This document shows positions 27,636-36,830 of a stretch of 64,000 bases of DNA, piece after piece. Source of the stretch: Carnobacterium funditum DSM 5970 (GTDB lineage: Bacteria > Bacillota > Bacilli > Lactobacillales > Carnobacteriaceae); assembly GCF_000744185.1 (NCBI RefSeq), contig NZ_JQLL01000001.1, forward strand, positions 2,013,001 through 2,077,000, in the 5' to 3' direction. Each line of letters begins with the position of its first letter. The first letter of the stretch is position 1. Position numbers and translations under genes: made by a program. Under the pieces are notes generated by a model. That model did no database searches, was not told the DNA's origin, and saw nothing but the letters and a program-made list of their open reading frames with translations.

Positions 27636-28634
27636 GTGAAACAAGTTTTATCACAACAAGAAATTGATTCTTTATTGGAAGCTGTTAAAAGCGGAGAAAT
27701 TGATGAAAGTAGACTTGAAGAACAAGAAAACGAGAAAAACAAAGTGAAAAGTTACGACTTTAGACGTCCTGCTCGCCTTTCTAAAGAGTACATCAGTACC
27801 TTAAACATGGTCTTTGAAGAATTTTCAAAAATTGTCGGAAACCGATTATCAACCCAAGTTAGAAATAATGTTGAATTGCATCTTGCTTCAGTTGAACAAG
27901 TTAGTTTTGATGAGTTTGTCCACTCCGTTCCACGTTTTACGTTAATGGGGTTGTTCCATTCTAAACCGTTAGAAGGCACACAAATTATCGAATTAAGTCC
28001 GCAGCTTTCTCTGCAATTAATTGATCTATTGTGTGGCAGTTCTGAAGTGAGGTCTAATGATGACCAACCAAACAAAACGAGCTTTACCGATATTGAAAAA
28101 GCCATTCTGACAGATATATTGGGCGATTTTGTCCATTCTTTTGAATTGGCTTGGCGTGACGTTATCGAGCTAGATGTAAAACTAGAGACAACAGAAACCA
28201 ATCCACAGCTCTTACAAAACATGTCCCCTAATGAACCGGTCATTTTAGTGACATTTACGGTTGATTTGTTCGATGTGCGGACGTTTGCTAACATTTGCGT
28301 TCCCTACATATTTTTTGAAACGATTTTAGATAAATTGAGTTTGAAGAATTGGTTTGATACTGAAAGAGGAGCGGACCGTTCTGATAACAAACGAATAGAA
28401 TCCAGTTTAAATTCTGCCAAAGTAAATCTGGAAGTACTTTTAGGAGAAGCTACCATGACCTTAGAAAACTTTTTGCAGTTGGAGTTGGGTGACATTATTC
28501 CACTAGAAGGAAAAACGTCAGATCCACTGGTTATGTCAGTCGAACAACGCCCACATTATCTTGTTAAACCGGGATTGAAAGGCAAAAATAGGGCAGTAGA
28601 AGTATTACAGTATATTGAAGGAGAGATAAACTGA
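27636..28634 (+). CDS. fliM: flagellar motor switch protein FliM
   Basis: C-ring component that binds CheY-P and sets rotation. 332 residues. The N-terminal CheY-binding peptide LSQQEIDSLL is followed by the CheC-like middle domain and a SpoA C-terminal domain (VLLGEATMTLENFLQLELGDIIPLE). GTG start two bases after the cheW stop, with GAGGGA upstream. It overlaps fliY by one base (TGATG). Confidence 0.96.
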   Translation: MKQVLSQQEIDSLLEAVKSGEIDESRLEEQENEKNKVKSYDFRRPARLSKEYISTLNMVFEEFSKIVGNRLSTQVRNNVELHLASVEQVSFDEFVHSVPRFTLMGLFHSKPLEGTQIIELSPQLSLQLIDLLCGSSEVRSNDDQPNKTSFTDIEKAILTDILGDFVHSFELAWRDVIELDVKLETTETNPQLLQNMSPNEPVILVTFTVDLFDVRTFANICVPYIFFETILDKLSLKNWFDTERGADRSDNKRIESSLNSAKVNLEVLLGEATMTLENFLQLELGDIIPLEGKTSDPLVMSVEQRPHYLVKPGLKGKNRAVEVLQYIEGEIN

Positions 28635-29710
28635 TGAGTAATGAAATGCTATCTCAAGAAGAAATAGACGCGATGTTAAATGGGCCTACTGAAACACTAA
28701 CGGATACAATGAATGCAATTGATAAAGACCAAGAAGATATCATTGGTGAAGTTGGAAATATCACGATGTCCCAAGCAGCAACGACGTTATCATCTATTTT
28801 AAGCCACCGTGTAACGATTACAACGCCACGTGTCTCTTGTGTGAAATTTGAAGAGATTATTAAAGAGAGCACGACACCTAAAGTGGTGACAACGATTGAA
28901 TTTAAAGCAGGGTTAGTTGGCAGTAACTTATTAATGATGGATGTGACCGATGCCATCATTATCGCCGATCTAATGATGGATGGCGATGGCGATGCGACGG
29001 GCAAAGAATTCACGGAATTAGAATTGAGTGCAGTCGGCGAAGCCATGAATCAAATGATTGGCTCATCTTCAACAGCGATGGCAACCATGTTAGAACGAAC
29101 AGTCGATATCCTACCACCAGACGTTGAAGTTTGGGAAAATATCGAAGACGTTCAATACGACAAAATTGCTGCAGATACCATTGTCTGTAAAATTGCGTTT
29201 AAAATGAAGGTTGACGACCTAATCGAAAGTGAAATCATGCAAATTTTTACACTGGATACAGTAAGTGATATTTCTAATATCATGATGAACGGGAACGATG
29301 CAGAAGTTTTAGACCATAAAAAGCCAACTGCTCAAACACAACAACCCGTTCAAGAAAAAAAACCAGTAGTAAAAACTGAAACAGCCGATCGAGTAGCCAT
29401 TCAAACACCTGGATTCCAAGAATTAATCGATAACAACACATCAAATAATGTCAATAATCTGGATCTAATCATGGATGTTCCACTGCATTTCAGTGTCATG
29501 CTAGGCGAAAAACAAAAATCAATCAAAGATATCCTATCACTAGGCACAGGCTCAGTCGTCGAACTAGATAAAATGACCGACGAACCCCTACAAATATTTG
29601 TTAACAACAAACTAATAGCAGAAGGCGAAGTCGTCGTCATCAACGAAAGCTTCGGCGTCAGAATCACCAACATCCTAAGCCAAGAACAAAGAATCAAAAA
29701 ACTAAAGTAA
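28634..29710 (+). CDS. fliY: flagellar switch phosphatase FliY (FliN-type)
   Basis: C-ring protein with CheY-P phosphatase activity in Firmicutes. 358 residues. It has an N-terminal LSQEEIDAML peptide and a CheC-like domain with both E-x-x-N sites (IIGEVGNITMSQ and LSAVGEAMNQMIG). A Gln/Lys/Pro linker of about 50 residues follows, then a C-terminal SpoA/FliN domain (MDVPLHFSVMLGEKQKSIKDILSLGTGSVVEL). It is the last gene of the chemotaxis operon, before a strong terminator. Confidence 0.95.
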   Translation: MSNEMLSQEEIDAMLNGPTETLTDTMNAIDKDQEDIIGEVGNITMSQAATTLSSILSHRVTITTPRVSCVKFEEIIKESTTPKVVTTIEFKAGLVGSNLLMMDVTDAIIIADLMMDGDGDATGKEFTELELSAVGEAMNQMIGSSSTAMATMLERTVDILPPDVEVWENIEDVQYDKIAADTIVCKIAFKMKVDDLIESEIMQIFTLDTVSDISNIMMNGNDAEVLDHKKPTAQTQQPVQEKKPVVKTETADRVAIQTPGFQELIDNNTSNNVNNLDLIMDVPLHFSVMLGEKQKSIKDILSLGTGSVVELDKMTDEPLQIFVNNKLIAEGEVVVINESFGVRITNILSQEQRIKKLK

Positions 29711-29888
29711 GGATGTGGAGAACTCTGCTCAGTCATGAAAGAAAAATAGGAAATGACAAAGAGGATGCTTTTTATCCTCACAGTCATTTATCATTTTTCC
29801 GAATGACTAGCGTTCGTAGCTCATTTAAGAATAGGCACAGCCCTAAAAGAACCGATACTACGTATCTTTCAACCTAGTAACACCACTC

Positions 29889-29923
29889 AAAAAGAACCGA
29901 AACAATTTGTTTCGGTTCTTTTT
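29889..29923 (+). terminator. Strong terminator of the chemotaxis operon
   Basis: 16-bp perfect stem AAAAAGAACCGAAACA with its complement, 3-nt loop, T-rich 3' side. Confidence 0.9.
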
Positions 29924-30013
29924 GCTTTCTAATTAAGATTAGTGATTGTTTCGTTTCCCCATTTTATGTAGAATGAACTTAGTTTAGCTCTTTTAAATTT
30001 TTGAAAAATATTA

Positions 30014-30100
30014 AGGGTTAAGTTTCATAAACATTATCCGATATGGATTAAGAAGAAGAAAATAAGTCTATTAATCACTTGTGAAACTGAATTTAACCCT
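30014..30100. promoter_or_regulatory. Interrupted inverted repeat flanking the flgM promoter
   Basis: AGGGTTAA-GTTTCA (30014-30027) is matched by TGAAAC-TGAAT-TTAACCCT (30082-30100) in inverse orientation. The left arm covers the sigma-D -35, the right arm lies in the leader. Confidence 0.5.
30018..30044 (+). promoter_or_regulatory. Sigma-D/FliA promoter of flgM-flgN-flgK-flgL
   Basis: TTAA, 15-bp spacer, TCCGATAT, one mismatch from the octamer seen at the other motility promoters in the window. Confidence 0.75.
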
Positions 30101-30146
30101 AAAAATAAACTTTAAAAGTAGAAAAACTCAAAAGGAGTGCTGAAAA

Positions 30147-30434
30147 ATGAAAATTGAAAATGGCTATAATAGCTACTTAAACGCGGTTCGTCAGAGCAAA
30201 GACAATATACCAACAAAAAATCTATCATCTAAAACTGAGCAGGTAAAAAAAGAAGATTCTGTTCAGGTCAATATTTCCGATACAGCTAAAAAAATGGCTC
30301 AAGCAAAATCTGCCGGTTCAAAAGATATCGATATCGAAGCAATTAAAAAATCTGTCATGGATGGAACGTACAGCGTTTCACCTGAAAAAATCGCTCAAGG
30401 TATGATCAATGCTATGAATGAGCAAGGGAAGTAA
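30147..30434 (+). CDS. flgM: anti-sigma factor FlgM
   Basis: Binds and inhibits the flagellar sigma factor until the hook is complete, then is exported. 95 residues, disordered Lys/Ser-rich N-terminus, then the family core VQVNISDTAKKMAQAKS and the C-terminal sigma-binding helices (IDIEAIKKSVMDGTYSVSPEKIAQGMINAM). AAAGGAG precedes the ATG. It leads the sigma-D-dependent late operon, giving the usual feedback loop. Confidence 0.95.
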   Translation: MKIENGYNSYLNAVRQSKDNIPTKNLSSKTEQVKKEDSVQVNISDTAKKMAQAKSAGSKDIDIEAIKKSVMDGTYSVSPEKIAQGMINAMNEQGK

Positions 30435-30442
30435 GGATAATA

Positions 30443-30811
30443 ATGAAAAAATCAACTCAAGTGGTCGAAACACTAAAAAAATTTGAAACAGTCTTATTAG
30501 CAGAAAAAGAAGCCTTAATAAAAAATAATAGTGCTAAAGTTATCGCTGTGATAGCAGAAAAAGAAACCTTTATGGAAGTTCTTCCAACGCTTGATGCAAA
30601 TGGACTCAATAAAGAAGAGTTGTCTGGAATTGTGGAAGAAATAAAACAATTACAAGAGACGAACTTATTGCTAACAAAGCAAGCTTTGCAGTATCAAGAA
30701 AAAATGATGGAAGCTATCACAGATAGCGCCAAGACATCAGGTTCAACCTACTCTAAGAACGGGCAATACAGTGCTGAAAAACAATCATCGATTATCGATC
30801 AATCCCTATAA
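30443..30811 (+). CDS. flgN: FlgN-family export chaperone
   Basis: Chaperone for the hook-filament junction proteins FlgK and FlgL, encoded directly downstream. 122 residues, entirely helical, with a coiled coil to about residue 90 and a polar Ser/Gln-rich tail. Sequence identity in this family is low, so the call relies on size, helicity and position between flgM and flgK. AAGGATAATA precedes the ATG. Confidence 0.85.
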   Translation: MKKSTQVVETLKKFETVLLAEKEALIKNNSAKVIAVIAEKETFMEVLPTLDANGLNKEELSGIVEEIKQLQETNLLLTKQALQYQEKMMEAITDSAKTSGSTYSKNGQYSAEKQSSIIDQSL

Positions 30812-30826
30812 CGAGGTGGAAAAGCA

Positions 30827-32263
30827 ATGTCAGGTTTATTTGGAATATTAAATAATGCAACTAAAGGTTTGAATGTTCAGCAATCAGCTTTACAAACAAC
30901 CAGTCATAACGTAAGCAATGCAAATGCAGAAGGCTATTCAAGACAAAAAGTAAATATGGTAGCGGATAATCCCTATGCTATTTCTGGTGTTGGTCAGTTA
31001 GGAACTGGAGTGAGAATCTCATCTGTTGTGCGAATTGTAGACCCTTATGTCAATAAACAACTGTCAAATGAAAATTCATCTTTAGAGATGCACAAACAAA
31101 AATCAGATGTTCTTGGTCAGTTGGAAGGAATCTTTAATGAGCCTTCAGAAACGGGATTGAATAAAAGCATTAGCGAAGTCTTTTCTTCTTGGACACATTT
31201 AGGATCCAATCCAGAATTAGCGGCTGCTAAAACGATGGTGGCACAAAATACAGAAAATTTTACTGATAACTTGAACCATATGTCCAACCAAATAGAAAAA
31301 TTGCACGATGGAACGGTTAAAAGTATTGAAAAAGACGTGTTAGATTTTAACTCAAAAGTACAACAGTTAAGTTCATTGAATAAGCAAATTTTTAATGTAG
31401 CGGTTAAAGGCGATTCACCAAACGACTTGTTAGACCAACAAGATAAGCTGTTAGGCGAACTAGCTGGAATTACTGGCGTAGAAGCCAGTTACGATAAATT
31501 TAATCGCGTAAGTATCAGCGTTGGTGGACAAGAAGTATTAAATGGAAGTACCATAAAAACGCTTGAAACATCAACAGTTTCCGTTGGAGGATTAGTAGTC
31601 AATCAAGAAAATGGGGACAAAACAGCTATTACGATTGAATCAGGCAGCATCAAAGGGTCGCAAGAATCGCTAGTAGAAATTGACAATAAAAAACAAGATT
31701 TAAATGATTTAGCTTTTACTTTTGCAACAGCCGTTAATACGATACATAGTGATGGTGGAGAAGGGATTCCTTTATTTGATTTGAGTGCAGCAACAGATGG
31801 CGATTATGCTTCAACCATTAAAGTGAATGCAGCGATCTTAAACGATGTGACTAAAATTAATGCTGGGAAAAATATTAGTGAAGTTGTTGGTGGAGACGGA
31901 ACACGTGCCCAAGCGATTGCTTCTTTACAAAACACAATTTTAGGATATCCAACAGCGACTATCGAATACGATAAAGATACCATGTCTATTACCAATCAAG
32001 TTGGCGGATCAACCGTTTCGGGAGCTTATAACAGCACGGTAACGGAAATGGGAATTGTAAAACAACAAGCTGATAACATGGCTGAAAGTCAAGAAGGATT
32101 AGTAAGTCTTTTACAAGCTCGTCGTGAGTCTATTTCAGGTGTGTCTATTAACGAAGAAGTAGCTGATACAATGAAATACCAAACGGCATTTCAAGCTAAT
32201 TCTCGTATTATTTCAGTCGTGTCAGAAATGCTCGATACGTTAATCAATCGAACAGGGGTGTAA
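30827..32263 (+). CDS. flgK: flagellar hook-associated protein 1 FlgK
   Basis: First hook-filament junction protein, exported by the flagellar secretion system. 478 residues. It has the N-terminal rod/hook signature (LFGILNNATKGLNVQQSAL and HNVSNANAEGYSRQ) and the C-terminal axial helix (ISGVSINEEVADTMKYQTAFQANSRIISVVSEMLDTLIN). Length is normal for Firmicutes. No signal peptide, as expected. GAGGTGG precedes the ATG. Confidence 0.96.
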   Translation: MSGLFGILNNATKGLNVQQSALQTTSHNVSNANAEGYSRQKVNMVADNPYAISGVGQLGTGVRISSVVRIVDPYVNKQLSNENSSLEMHKQKSDVLGQLEGIFNEPSETGLNKSISEVFSSWTHLGSNPELAAAKTMVAQNTENFTDNLNHMSNQIEKLHDGTVKSIEKDVLDFNSKVQQLSSLNKQIFNVAVKGDSPNDLLDQQDKLLGELAGITGVEASYDKFNRVSISVGGQEVLNGSTIKTLETSTVSVGGLVVNQENGDKTAITIESGSIKGSQESLVEIDNKKQDLNDLAFTFATAVNTIHSDGGEGIPLFDLSAATDGDYASTIKVNAAILNDVTKINAGKNISEVVGGDGTRAQAIASLQNTILGYPTATIEYDKDTMSITNQVGGSTVSGAYNSTVTEMGIVKQQADNMAESQEGLVSLLQARRESISGVSINEEVADTMKYQTAFQANSRIISVVSEMLDTLINRTGV

Positions 32264-32266
32264 TGT

Positions 32267-33199
32267 ATGCGTGTAACAGATTCTTTAATGTCACAAAGTT
32301 TTTTAAGAAATTTAAGCACAAATACAAGTAATATGATGAAATACCAAGAACAACTATCTACGCTAAAAGAAGTGAATAAGCCTTCTGATGATCCGTTGCG
32401 TGTTTCTAAGATTTTAGACTTAAATAATACCATCATCCAAAATGATCAATATAAAACCACAATTAATGACGCTGTCCAATGGACGAATGTTCAAGACTCG
32501 GCTTTAAGCAGTACAACAGAGTCTTTACAGCGAATCAAAACACTGATTCAATCTTCGGCAAACGACACGATGAGTCATTCGGATCGTCAAGCCAATAAAG
32601 CTGAAATCGAATCAGAAATTCATGGCGTTGTAGATGCATTGAATACAAATTTTGGAGGACGTTATATATTTGCAGGGATGAACACAACTGAAGTACCTTT
32701 TGAAGTTGACACGGATGATGCTGGTGAAATTACCGGTATTATCTATCATGGAACAAAAAAATCTATTGTAAGTGCTAATCTATCTCGTGAAATTGCACCT
32801 GGTGTTTCAATCGAATTGAATACGGATGGAAATGCATTGATGAATGAGAAAGGTGCTTCTGACTTACCGGATAATTTAGGTTCTTTTTTCAATGATGTAT
32901 TAAAAGCTTTAGATTCCGATGATACAGAAAATTTGTCTGGATTATTGGAGAGAGCTGATCAACAACTCGAAAATGTTGTATCTAACCGTGCTAAAACTGG
33001 AGCAATTTTCAATCGTTTAGAATCGACATTAGAGCGTAATGAAAGTGAAAAGCTAAACCTCAAAACGATCTTATCTGAAAATCAAGACATTGATTTAGCT
33101 GAAAAGTATATGGAATTTACAATGGAGCAAACTGCTTATAAAGCTTCTTTATCGATGGGTACGCAAATTTTACAAACGAACATACTAGACTATCTATAA
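32267..33199 (+). CDS. flgL: flagellar hook-associated protein 3 FlgL
   Basis: Second junction protein joining FlgK to the filament. 310 residues with flagellin-like terminal coiled coils (MRVTDSLMSQSFLRNLSTN; SENQDIDLAEKYMEFTMEQTAYKASL). The start follows the flgK stop by 3 bp. In Bacillus the gene is followed by fliW and csrA before flagellin; here flagellin follows directly. Confidence 0.95.
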   Translation: MRVTDSLMSQSFLRNLSTNTSNMMKYQEQLSTLKEVNKPSDDPLRVSKILDLNNTIIQNDQYKTTINDAVQWTNVQDSALSSTTESLQRIKTLIQSSANDTMSHSDRQANKAEIESEIHGVVDALNTNFGGRYIFAGMNTTEVPFEVDTDDAGEITGIIYHGTKKSIVSANLSREIAPGVSIELNTDGNALMNEKGASDLPDNLGSFFNDVLKALDSDDTENLSGLLERADQQLENVVSNRAKTGAIFNRLESTLERNESEKLNLKTILSENQDIDLAEKYMEFTMEQTAYKASLSMGTQILQTNILDYL

Positions 33200-33208
33200 A
33201 GGTAGTCT
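33187..33208 (+). terminator. Terminator overlapping the end of flgL
   Basis: AGACTATC/GGTAGTCT stem with 6-nt loop containing the flgL stop codon, then nine Ts. Confidence 0.8.
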
Positions 33209-33235
33209 TTTTTTTGTAAAAAATACAATTTATCC

Positions 33236-33262
33236 TTAAGTCCTATTTAAACCAACCGATAT
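33236..33262 (+). promoter_or_regulatory. Upstream sigma-D promoter of flagellin
   Basis: TTAA, 15-bp spacer, ACCGATAT. First of two tandem sites. Confidence 0.65.
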
Positions 33263-33328
33263 AAAGAGCAGAAGGTAAGTTGATCTACTAATTATCAAAA
33301 AAATTGTCAAACATAAATAAAAAAACAC

Positions 33329-33355
33329 TTAACAGAAGATTAATCGTGCCGATAT
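33329..33355 (+). promoter_or_regulatory. Proximal sigma-D promoter of flagellin
   Basis: TTAA, 15-bp spacer, GCCGATAT, about 53 bp before the flagellin ATG. Confidence 0.8.
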
Positions 33356-33407
33356 AAGAAGTAGAAGGCAACACCTTCACAAAATAGACTTTAGGAGGAA
33401 CACAATC

Positions 33408-34463
33408 ATGAGAATTAATACAAATACAGCAGCAATGAATACTTACTCTAACTTAACATCAGCTAACGCTTCAAAAAGTGGTTCATTAGCTAAATTGTCA
33501 TCAGGACTACGCATCAACAAAGCAGGAGATGACGCAGCAGGTTTAGCAATCTCAGAAAAAATGAAAAATCAAATCTCAGGTATGACTCAAGCTTCACGTA
33601 ACGCACAAGATGGGATTTCATTGATTCAAACAGCAGAAGGTGCTTTAACTGAAACTCACAGTATGTTAAACCGTATGCGCGACTTAACTGTTCAAGCAGC
33701 TAATGACACTAACACTAAGGACGATAAAACAGCAATCCAAGGAGAAATTGATTCTTTAACTTCTGAAATTGAACGTGTTGCAACGGACACACAATTCAAT
33801 ACAAAAGGTTTATTAGATGGAACTAAAGTGCTCGCAGTAGCTGTAACAGGTACAGATCCTACAGCTTTAGGAGATGTAGCAGGTTTAGCAGCAATAACAA
33901 CTGCATTTTCAACTCTTGATACTCCTGTAGCAGTAACAACTGAAGCTGAAGCAGTCACTGCATTTGCAGCTGCCTCTGATGAAGACAAAGAAACTTTATT
34001 AGCAGCTTATAATGAGAAGGCTGTAGTTACTTTGGATGAAAAAGCAGTGTTAGGAACAAAAGCAAAAGTAGGAAATTCATTCTCATTCCAAATCGGAGCA
34101 AATGCTGGTGAAAATATTAGTGTTGAAATTTCAGACATGACAAAAGCTGGACTAGGAATAGACAATATCGATGTTGTAAATGGCGATACTGATGATATTC
34201 TAAGCCAAATTGATGATGCTATTTCTTCTGTATCAGGTCAACGTGCTGATTTAGGTGCTGTTCAAAACCGTTTAGATCACACAGTTTCAAACTTAGCTAC
34301 AACAAAAGAAAACTTATCAGAAGCTAACTCTCGTATTACTGACGTAGATATGGCTGAAGAAATGATGAGCTTTACTAAATCAAACATTCTTGCTCAAGCA
34401 TCAACTTCAATGTTGGCTCAAGCAAACCAAATGCCTCAAAGCGTCCTTTCATTATTACAATAA
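33408..34463 (+). CDS. hag: flagellin
   Basis: Filament subunit, 351 residues. The conserved D0/D1 N-terminus is MRINTNTAAMNTYSNL with LSSGLRINKAGDDAAGLAISE; the C-terminus is ANSRITDVDMAEEMMSFTKSNILAQASTSMLAQANQ. The central variable part (about 140-215) is short and Ala/Thr/Val/Glu-rich, larger than in B. subtilis Hag (about 304 residues) but far smaller than enterobacterial D2/D3. No Cys or Trp is seen. AGGAGGA precedes the ATG. It is a single gene between two terminators and driven by two sigma-D promoters. Could also be named fliC. Confidence 0.97.
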   Translation: MRINTNTAAMNTYSNLTSANASKSGSLAKLSSGLRINKAGDDAAGLAISEKMKNQISGMTQASRNAQDGISLIQTAEGALTETHSMLNRMRDLTVQAANDTNTKDDKTAIQGEIDSLTSEIERVATDTQFNTKGLLDGTKVLAVAVTGTDPTALGDVAGLAAITTAFSTLDTPVAVTTEAEAVTAFAAASDEDKETLLAAYNEKAVVTLDEKAVLGTKAKVGNSFSFQIGANAGENISVEISDMTKAGLGIDNIDVVNGDTDDILSQIDDAISSVSGQRADLGAVQNRLDHTVSNLATTKENLSEANSRITDVDMAEEMMSFTKSNILAQASTSMLAQANQMPQSVLSLLQ

Positions 34464-34493
34464 TCAATTAAAACAGTTTAAACAGATTTCACA

Positions 34494-34518
34494 AAAAGCC
34501 GGCGCTTTGCCGGCTTTT
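34494..34518 (+). terminator. Terminator after flagellin
   Basis: AAAAGCCGGC/GCCGGCTTTT stem, 5-nt loop. Confidence 0.9.
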
Positions 34519-34563
34519 AGTTTATAATGGAGTTTGTTTGCCAGAAGAATGGAGAAGACAGAG

Positions 34564-34917
34564 ATGGATATTGTTCAAGCTATCAATACTGTGCTTCAAA
34601 CACGTCCGATTGGGATTGAATCAAGTACTCAATCTAAATTCAAAGAAGAAAAAACTCAATATCAGCAAGAACAGTCACAAGAAGTGGTTTTTTCCAAAGA
34701 AGAATTGCAAAAAAAAGTAGATGAAATAAATGAGTATGTTCTAGGCTTCAATGCACAATTTTCATTTAAAGTGCACGAAGGAACAGGGAGAACATTTGTA
34801 CGGTTGATTGACATGCAGACACACGATATTATCAAAGAAATTCCACCAGAAAAAATGATGGATGTTGTCGCTGGAATATGGGATTTAATGGGTATTGTAG
34901 TAGATAGAAAGGAATGA
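34564..34917 (+). CDS. flaG: FlaG family flagellar protein
   Basis: Small cytoplasmic or exported protein that influences filament length; its mechanism is unclear in the family. 117 residues. A variable Gln/Lys-rich N-terminus is followed by the conserved FlaG domain (LGFNAQFSFKVHEGTGRTFVRLID, then EIPPEKMMDVVAGIWDLMGIVVD). ATG 34564 follows GGAGA by 9 bp; a TTG at 34534 in frame has no ribosome site. Heads flaG-fliD-fliT-fliS. Only a -10-like TATAAT (34523-34528) is visible, so readthrough from flagellin may contribute. Confidence 0.92.
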   Translation: MDIVQAINTVLQTRPIGIESSTQSKFKEEKTQYQQEQSQEVVFSKEELQKKVDEINEYVLGFNAQFSFKVHEGTGRTFVRLIDMQTHDIIKEIPPEKMMDVVAGIWDLMGIVVDRKE

Positions 34918-34921
34918 GAGC

Positions 34922-36352
34922 ATGGCAAATGATTTAAGTTTTATGGGATCGTATTCAGGAATTGATATGAATACCGTCGATTCACTAATCCAAGCAGAGT
35001 CAGGTAAGTTGGTTCAATATACCAATAAACAAGCTACTTTGACAACTGAGAAAACAGCTTGGAAAGACATTAATACCCGTTTGAGTAGCTTGTACGAAAA
35101 GCTAGGAAGTTTACAAGAAGATGCAACGTTTAAATCTAGAGCGATTACAAGTTCTGATACAAACAAACTAACTATTTCAGCAAAAACAGATGCTCAATTA
35201 GGGGATTATTCTGTTCAAGTCAATCGCTTAGCGACTTCAACGACGATGACTTCGGGATTAATACCTTCAGCAGCTGATAAGACAGTTATGGATGCGCTCG
35301 GCTTAGCGGGAGATTTTACAATTACTAATCAGGATTTTGATTTAGCTAAACCTGAAGAAAATACTTTTTCCATCGACATCAAAGTAGAAGATAGCTTAAA
35401 AGACATTGTTGGTAAAATCAATGAACAAACTAAACTATCAGGTGTCCAAGCAAAAATTATTGATAGACAAATTATTTTGACCGATACAAAAATGGGGAAT
35501 CGTACATTTACTGTAGGAGGGGATCTTGCTGATGATTTAGGTCTAGACACAAATGCAACACTCATAAACGGCCAATCATCTGAGATAGAAATCGACGGGA
35601 TAACCATTACGAAAGACACAAACACGATTGAAGATGCGATTGATGGGGTGACACTAACGCTTAAAGAGCTTAGCGAAGTGGGGAAACCTACGACTGTGAC
35701 CGTAAAAGAAGATACAGCAAAAACCGAGAAAGCCATTCAAGATGTAGTCGATCAATACAATTCTATCTTATCATTTGTAGGAGATCAGCTGGATGTTGGC
35801 GATCCTTCGGCAGAAAAAAATAAAACGGGTGCTTTAGTCGGCGACAGCACATTGATGCGATTGGAAATGGGACTTCGGTCTTTGATGACGGCCAATGTGA
35901 ACAATGGCAGTACTTCTGTGAAAAACATGTCTGATTTAGGTATTACAGTTGATCGAGCAGGCAAAGCTACGCTAGATTCAAAAAAACTCAAAGAAGCATT
36001 AGCCAATGATCCAGCAGCAGTAAAAAATCTTTTCTTCAATACCGAGGGAATAGAAACCGCAGTTGCAGGCGAACCGTTAGCTACCGTTGAAAAAGAAAAC
36101 GGCATGGCTCAAAAAATGCGGTCATTGATTGATAGTTATATTTCTGAAAAAACAGGTATCATTGCAAATAAATCTACTACTTTTGAAAATGAAATCAAAG
36201 ATATCAGTAAAAGCATTACGAGTTTTAACGAGCGCTTGGAGAAAAAAAGAACGAATTATATTGCGATGTTTACACGTTTAGATACGGTGATGATGGAAGC
36301 TGAGTCACAAATGGCTTATCTAAATAGCCAGTTCAATCCACCAAGTAAGTAA
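34922..36352 (+). CDS. fliD: flagellar filament cap FliD
   Basis: Caps the filament and inserts flagellin monomers. 476 residues. The N-terminus SGIDMNTVDSLIQAESGKLVQ fits the family, as do the central flagellin-hook IN-type repeats and the C-terminal coiled coil (KDISKSITSFNERLEKKRTNYIAMFTRLDTVMMEAESQMAYLNSQ). AGGAATGAGAGC precedes the ATG. Immediately follows flaG. Confidence 0.95.
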   Translation: MANDLSFMGSYSGIDMNTVDSLIQAESGKLVQYTNKQATLTTEKTAWKDINTRLSSLYEKLGSLQEDATFKSRAITSSDTNKLTISAKTDAQLGDYSVQVNRLATSTTMTSGLIPSAADKTVMDALGLAGDFTITNQDFDLAKPEENTFSIDIKVEDSLKDIVGKINEQTKLSGVQAKIIDRQIILTDTKMGNRTFTVGGDLADDLGLDTNATLINGQSSEIEIDGITITKDTNTIEDAIDGVTLTLKELSEVGKPTTVTVKEDTAKTEKAIQDVVDQYNSILSFVGDQLDVGDPSAEKNKTGALVGDSTLMRLEMGLRSLMTANVNNGSTSVKNMSDLGITVDRAGKATLDSKKLKEALANDPAAVKNLFFNTEGIETAVAGEPLATVEKENGMAQKMRSLIDSYISEKTGIIANKSTTFENEIKDISKSITSFNERLEKKRTNYIAMFTRLDTVMMEAESQMAYLNSQFNPPSK

Positions 36353-36377
36353 TAGTTCTAAAAAAGGAGGTTTTATA

Positions 36378-36743
36378 ATGACAACAAGTAAAGAATGGAG
36401 TCAGTTGCGGTCTGATTTGTTGGAAAAGATCTGGCAATCAGTAACCTCCTGGGATGGAACAACAGAAGAAGCCTTAAAAATTACGGAAAAGAATCAAGAA
36501 AATCTTTCACAATGGCAAAAAGTGACTAAACAAGTAGCTAATGAAGAACATTTGCCTTATACTGAAACCGAAAAAGAAAAACAGGTAGACATTTTAAGTT
36601 GTCAGCAAAACATTCTAGCCGCTATTACTAGTGAACGTTCACTAGTGATGTCACAAATGAAACAAATCAATCAAAAAAATAAAGTGCGAGACAATTATGT
36701 TTCCGTCCAACGTGAGCCGTTGTTTATCGATAAAGGATTGTAA
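36378..36743 (+). CDS. fliT: FliT-like flagellar chaperone
   Basis: Probable chaperone for FliD. 121 residues, all helical, polar, starting MTTSKEWSQLRSDLLEKIWQ. Sequence conservation in the family is poor; the call rests on size, helicity and its position between fliD and fliS. AAAAGGAGG precedes the ATG. Confidence 0.7.
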   Translation: MTTSKEWSQLRSDLLEKIWQSVTSWDGTTEEALKITEKNQENLSQWQKVTKQVANEEHLPYTETEKEKQVDILSCQQNILAAITSERSLVMSQMKQINQKNKVRDNYVSVQREPLFIDKGL

Positions 36744-36830
36744 AAATAAATGGTCATCTTTGATAAGGTAATTTGTGTAGATGACTGTTACATAAGTATC
36801 ATCTGACTAACAAAAAAGGAGTGCCAATTA

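Larger units (their letters stand above)
29711..30146 (+). other. Intergenic region between fliY and flgM
   Basis: Contains the fliY terminator, the sigma-D promoter of flgM and an inverted repeat around it (listed separately). The stretch 29720-29880 has no ORF; it contains a weak hairpin GAGGAT-GCTTTTT-ATCCTC but nothing I can name. Confidence 0.6.

Noticed and set aside
28080-28095. ACCGATAT inside fliM as a sigma-D promoter
   Set aside because: No matching -35 and located within coding sequence in mid-operon.
27752-28294. 180-codon minus-strand ORF within fliM
   Set aside because: Antisense shadow; composition reflects reverse complement of fliM codons.
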